From positions 41,045-105,044 of the IMG/VR virus record IMGVR_UViG_3300020468_000003: 64,000 nucleotides of DNA. One strand, given 5' to 3'. Below are positions 60,023-64,000 of this stretch, piece by piece. The stretch's first letter is position 1; the number at the start of each line of letters is the position of its first letter. This DNA comes from a virus. A model generated the notes under the pieces. That model was not told where the DNA came from, did not search any database, and saw only the letters and a list, made by a program, of their open reading frames with translations. A program made the translations under genes and the position numbers.

Positions 60023-62397
60023 TAGTATCCTCCTCCATATCCACTCCCACCTGATCCCGAAGACCCGCTACCACCAGAATCGTTATTATTAGAAGGAGGG
60101 TCACTCTGTCCAGTCGTTTGCTGACTTGTGTTGTTAGTTGTGTTAGTTTGAGTAGTGCTACTTGTAGTAGTCTCGGTTGTGGTGTTGGAAACATTTGTCT
60201 GTGGGGATGGAGATACTGTCATTGTAGACGCAACACTAACTGCTGTTCCAAAACTTTGTTCTGGAGTATCATATATTATTTGATGAGGTGAAGTTGTGTG
60301 TGCGATACCAACCATCTTTACACCCCTTGTTGGATGAATATGATAAGCACCGTAATATGGTTGTCCTTTTACATAACCAACCAAATTATTCTCTTCAGGA
60401 TCAATACAATCAATAACTTGTTTTATTTCTGCTGATGGTTCAGGAGGTCCTAAAACTGGTCTGATTAAAGCACCTCTTCCAGTATCACTTTGAATTGTAA
60501 TTTGCGGTAGAAGAGTAGTTATATTGATATTTAGTGGTTTAACAGAAACAATACTTCCCTTATCAACAACAAGTTGATATTGGTTTCCAAACTGATCAAT
60601 TGCTGTGTCATTTTCTGAATATCCTAGACCTGAATTATCCACTACTGTATCAACAACACCAAAGTCTTCCAATTCTCCTGGTGGATATCCTTCTCCCTCA
60701 GACACAACATAAAGACCTACAACTTCACCATTTTTGATTAATGCTCTACCAATTGCACCATATCCATCATCACAATCGTCTACAATTTCAACAAAAGGAG
60801 GAAACTCATATTTAACGCCAGGACTAGTAACTCTTAGACCAATAAGACTAGCAGTAGTGTCTGGAAGACCTAATTCTCCACTTAAGTTTCCCATTATAGC
60901 TTCTCCTGCAGCTCCAAATCCATTACCACCAAATATTCTAACCTTTGGTTTACCACAACCTGTTCTCTTTCCTCCAAAACATTCTCCAAGAGGATCACTA
61001 AAAGACTTATTGAAATTTGGAATATCTAAACCCAAATCTAATGAACTTTCAAGTCCCTCTGCTGTTTGTACAAAACTGTTTGCAGCACCTAATACATCAT
61101 CTAAACCACTTAATGCAGAATTAGCAATACCTCCACCTATCTTAAATGCTCCACTTATACCAGTACACTTATCAATACTTGCACCACAATCAAACAATGA
61201 ACCTACACCACTAATCATATCTACTTTACTTCTAATCTGTGAAGAAATATCAAATCCACTAGACAATACTTTACTTATACTTCCAAGAGGACCTGCTAAA
61301 GTGTCGCCAATACTATCAACTATATTATTTAAAAGTGCTCCTGTGAATTGATCTGCCATACATTGTGGAACCCCAAGAACATCATCAAATGAATCCATCA
61401 TGGATCTTAACATCTTTTCAGTTGTTGCTGCTAAACCACCTGCAACATTACCTACCATACATTCAAGATCTTTTTGAATAGCACCAACAGGACCTACCAT
61501 AGCTTTCTGTGCTGCTACACCTGCTAAATGTGCTGCTACAGGATTTTGAGTCAATGCTAATACATTATTAAAAACACCTTTATATAATACTTGTAAACCT
61601 TGCTGTACCTGTCCTGTTAACTCTCCAACAACATTCTGACTAATATCTCCAACTAAACCATTAACTCCCGTTGTTATGTTTTTACTTGTATCTTTTATTA
61701 ATTGATCTATCTTTCCAATTTGTCCCTCACCCATACTTGAAAGACGTTTAAAATCACTTACAAAATTATTAACAGTTGCTGTTACTTTAGTTGTACTTGA
61801 ATCTTTACAGGCACTAGGAACAGTAACCTCTTTACCAATATTATTACTTACGGTTACAGTGTCTCTTTTTTCTGCATTCTCAGCATTTGTATTAACTGGA
61901 CTTACTTGACTATCAATTGTTTCTTGATGCGATTCATCTACTTTAATAGCTTTATTTTGTTCATATTTCTCTTTTGGTATCTCACTAGTATATCCTGTAA
62001 ATGGTTTGAATGCACCACTATAAGCTGCAAATGCATCACTGGATGCTTTTGTTCTACCAAAACTTGCAATAATTGCTGGAACTTGAGCATCATCTCCATC
62101 TAAGAAAAATCCTAATACAATTTCTCCAGGTTCAATGTAAATTGACTGTGCTTGATTCTTTGCTCCAGTTCCTGCAGTTGGGGGTAGTAATACAATTGCT
62201 AAAGGTAAATCTTTATCGGGTAACTTTTTCTCATCAGGATGATAACCCATGATCCTGACTCTTCTTTTAAGACCCCAGTTTTTATTTACATTCCAATTTA
62301 CTTTATGGTTAGGAGCTGGAGGAACTTGTCCTATCCACCATCTAAAACCATCTTTTCCAAGAAAATTAGTTTTTATATTACTTGTATCATCCATCAT
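60022..62397 (-). CDS. gp5: Baseplate hub gp5-like protein with OB-fold
   Basis: The N-terminal 150 residues (FRWWIGQVPPAPNHKVNWNVNKNW, RVRIMGYHPDEKKLPDKDLPLAIVLLPPTAGTGAKNQAQ, YIEPGEIVLGFFLDGDDAQVPAIIASFGR) are the OB domain of gp5/VgrG hub proteins. A central Cys-containing region and a long Ser/Gly-Thr-rich C-terminal tail follow. No lysozyme domain is visible. The stop overlaps the spike-like gene; the start overlaps the gp27-like gene (TAATG). Confidence 0.85.
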   Translation of the reverse strand: MMDDTSNIKTNFLGKDGFRWWIGQVPPAPNHKVNWNVNKNWGLKRRVRIMGYHPDEKKLPDKDLPLAIVLLPPTAGTGAKNQAQSIYIEPGEIVLGFFLDGDDAQVPAIIASFGRTKASSDAFAAYSGAFKPFTGYTSEIPKEKYEQNKAIKVDESHQETIDSQVSPVNTNAENAEKRDTVTVSNNIGKEVTVPSACKDSSTTKVTATVNNFVSDFKRLSSMGEGQIGKIDQLIKDTSKNITTGVNGLVGDISQNVVGELTGQVQQGLQVLYKGVFNNVLALTQNPVAAHLAGVAAQKAMVGPVGAIQKDLECMVGNVAGGLAATTEKMLRSMMDSFDDVLGVPQCMADQFTGALLNNIVDSIGDTLAGPLGSISKVLSSGFDISSQIRSKVDMISGVGSLFDCGASIDKCTGISGAFKIGGGIANSALSGLDDVLGAANSFVQTAEGLESSLDLGLDIPNFNKSFSDPLGECFGGKRTGCGKPKVRIFGGNGFGAAGEAIMGNLSGELGLPDTTASLIGLRVTSPGVKYEFPPFVEIVDDCDDGYGAIGRALIKNGEVVGLYVVSEGEGYPPGELEDFGVVDTVVDNSGLGYSENDTAIDQFGNQYQLVVDKGSIVSVKPLNINITTLLPQITIQSDTGRGALIRPVLGPPEPSAEIKQVIDCIDPEENNLVGYVKGQPYYGAYHIHPTRGVKMVGIAHTTSPHQIIYDTPEQSFGTAVSVASTMTVSPSPQTNVSNTTTETTTSSTTQTNTTNNTSQQTTGQSDPPSNNNDSGGSGSSGSGGSGYGGGY

Positions 62398-63848
62398 TAT
62401 TCTACATCCTCCTGCTGCTCTTCTTTTCTATCAGGATTATCTCCAGCAAAATCTTTCAGAACTTTCATAGATGTGTATGATTTTTCTATATCGTAATGAT
62501 GACATAATTCTTTGATTATGTATACACCAGATTGTTTACTATCTATAGCATCCCCTGTAGTTGCTGATGTAGACATTGGAGGAAATTCACATTCAATACA
62601 CATACCTGCTTCTAAATTTGAATTAAGAGGTATTGTCATATCCAAAACATTTGTGAATAATGTATTATATCTTGTGACAGACTGCATTTGGTATTTTAAA
62701 GGATCAGATTTCTTAAGATGATTTGTATCTCCTCTTGCTAATACACCTATATCAAGAATCCCAGTAAGTGATCTAGAAGCAGTATCTTCAAGAGTATCTC
62801 CAGAACCTGTTTTATTATCAGGATCAAGTTTTAATGGATACTTTGTAGGATCTTCAGAACCCATTAAAGACATATTATCTTTTGTTATCTCATCTTTTCT
62901 TTTATACTGTAGTGCTTCAAATTCAAAGTTATATGGATTAAAATACATACCACTACTTGAATAAGTTCCTAATTTTAAATTTTTAACAATATCATTATTT
63001 TGTTGTATCGAAAATTTTAATATTTTGAAATCAGTATTTGCAGGTCTATCTTCAGAATCAAATCCTTGTGTTGCTTCCCCATAATAAAATGGTGGTGCTT
63101 TTAGTTTTTCATCAGCATCATTGGTAATTTTATAAGTTTCTTGTCTCATTAAAGTATCAACAGATCTAAACTTATATCCAGACTTAGTTTGATAAAATAA
63201 AAATCCCGCACTTTTAGCACCTTTAGTTTTAGTAACAGATTTCTTTGCTAACCATACTAATGTAGGGAATGGTTTTTTTAAATTTCCAATAAATCCATAT
63301 GCATTTGATGTTAATTCAACTTTAAAACGATCTTTTTCTATACCAAGAGTATCGGTTAAAATATTTTCAACAGTAGCACCGATGTTCTGATCTGGAGAAT
63401 ATTTTTTATAACATCTTACTGTTTCATTAACTATTGCTTCTCTAGAAGTTAAATTTATGGTAAACATTTCTCTCTTAGCATCTCTAACAACATTAGTAAT
63501 ACCAGTTACATAGAGATAATCTTGTGTTTTTTCTGAAAAATCTAATGGGATATTAGTCTCAACATTCGCTCCTATCTTAATTCTGCATATCTCTCCACCT
63601 CTAAGAGGTAAACCTTGATAGAGTGCTTTTAGTTTATCATCTGTACTTTCTGTATCTTCTTCGTCCTCTGTAACAACTTGTGCTTCGTTAACTACCAATA
63701 CTTTTAAAGTTATGCATGGAGAGAATATATCTTCAAAATAATCAACAGAAGCAATATACGGAGTCAAATCAAAAGGTTTTTCGCCCTCCTTTCGTCTGTC
63801 CGAATGTATTAAAAACTCTTCTATTACACATTGATTAGTTGCTGACAT
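62397..63848 (-). CDS. gp27: Baseplate hub gp27-like protein
   Basis: This 483-residue protein has an N-terminal ordered domain (FDLTPYIASVDYFEDIFSPCITLKVLVVNEAQVV), then TINLTSREAIVNETVRCYKKYSPDQNIGATVENILTDTLGI, and a C-terminal ESYTSM-like strand, fitting gp27-type hub subunits (two barrel-like domains around helices). It is directly upstream of the gp5-like gene, as in the T4 hub. T4 gp27 is 391 residues; the cyanophage versions are longer. Confidence 0.8.
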   Translation of the reverse strand: MSATNQCVIEEFLIHSDRRKEGEKPFDLTPYIASVDYFEDIFSPCITLKVLVVNEAQVVTEDEEDTESTDDKLKALYQGLPLRGGEICRIKIGANVETNIPLDFSEKTQDYLYVTGITNVVRDAKREMFTINLTSREAIVNETVRCYKKYSPDQNIGATVENILTDTLGIEKDRFKVELTSNAYGFIGNLKKPFPTLVWLAKKSVTKTKGAKSAGFLFYQTKSGYKFRSVDTLMRQETYKITNDADEKLKAPPFYYGEATQGFDSEDRPANTDFKILKFSIQQNNDIVKNLKLGTYSSSGMYFNPYNFEFEALQYKRKDEITKDNMSLMGSEDPTKYPLKLDPDNKTGSGDTLEDTASRSLTGILDIGVLARGDTNHLKKSDPLKYQMQSVTRYNTLFTNVLDMTIPLNSNLEAGMCIECEFPPMSTSATTGDAIDSKQSGVYIIKELCHHYDIEKSYTSMKVLKDFAGDNPDRKEEQQEDVE

Positions 63849-63853
63849 TGTAC

Positions 63854-64000
63854 TTAACCTATAGCCTCCAATGCTCGTTTGCTTTCAAGTCTATTTAAGT
63901 CATCACCACCACTGATATTAATCGTGGTAAAACCACTATCTCTACCAGAGTTACCGTTTCCTTGGTTTTGATTTGGTGCAACAACAGTAATTATTTCTGG
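63854..64000 (-). CDS. C-terminus of a structural protein (runs off window)
   Basis: The open frame ends in TAA at 63856-63854 after DLNRLESKRALEAIG; only 48 residues are visible. It begins beyond 64000, immediately upstream of the gp27-like gene. The Gly/Asn-rich stretch (NQNQGNGNSGRDSG) looks like a linker. It could be the tape-measure or another tail protein; not identifiable from here. Confidence 0.5.
   Translation of the reverse strand, partial: PEIITVVAPNQNQGNGNSGRDSGFTTINISGGDDLNRLESKRALEAIG

Overview
The window is part of a large, AT-rich T4-like cyanomyovirus genome (phage of marine Prochlorococcus or Synechococcus). The evidence is a T4-type baseplate set (gp25, gp6, gp5-like and gp27-like proteins), very large fibre genes, T4-like late promoters (TATAAATA/CATAAATA), and photosynthesis-linked host-type genes: a heme oxygenase (ho1) and a CpeT-type phycobiliprotein lyase. 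Nearly every gene is on the minus strand, so transcription runs from 64 kb towards 1. The only clear exception is a two-gene HNH-endonuclease cassette on the plus strand at 19.0-19.7 kb.

Layout in transcription order. 64-50 kb: a structural C-terminus, the baseplate hub (gp27-like, gp5-like OB protein, beta-helical spike-like protein), then large tail or fibre proteins including one with a long proline-poor collagen-like Gly-X-Y region. 50-39 kb: more fibre genes (one with an S74-type self-processing chaperone tail), a flavin-dependent halogenase between fibre genes, and a glycine-rich, Cys/Trp-rich adhesin-like protein. 39-20 kb: an accessory island with an SF2 helicase/DNA methylase pair, a nucleotide-sugar dehydratase and a sugar-isomerase-type cupin, ho1, cpeT, a 1039-residue helicase-methylase whose SAM-binding half is a separate downstream gene, six 2-oxoglutarate/iron oxygenase-like genes, a second halogenase, and many short genes of unknown role.

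19-17.9 kb is a gene-poor, repeat-rich boundary. It holds about a dozen copies of a CTCG-N-CGAG palindrome, 18-bp direct repeats over a plus-strand promoter, and a minus-strand terminator. 17.9-9.3 kb is a dense run of small, often acidic, host-takeover-type genes, overlapping by ATGA or TAATG. They are split into short transcription units by a recurring cassette: an inverted repeat straddling the stop codon, a hairpin, a -10 box, and an ATACAC box. 9.3 kb-1 returns to conserved cyanophage genes (GT-A glycosyltransferase-like protein, small conserved genes, PRTase-like protein, gp25, gp6 and a very large virion protein that runs off the window).

The most unusual content is the recurring stop-codon cassette, the split and reordered helicase-methylase, the palindrome cluster, and the co-occurrence of two flavin halogenases with many oxygenases. 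Start sites were revised where an upstream in-frame extension would cross a promoter/hairpin cassette or a preceding stop codon. All functional statements rest on motifs read by eye; no database search was run.
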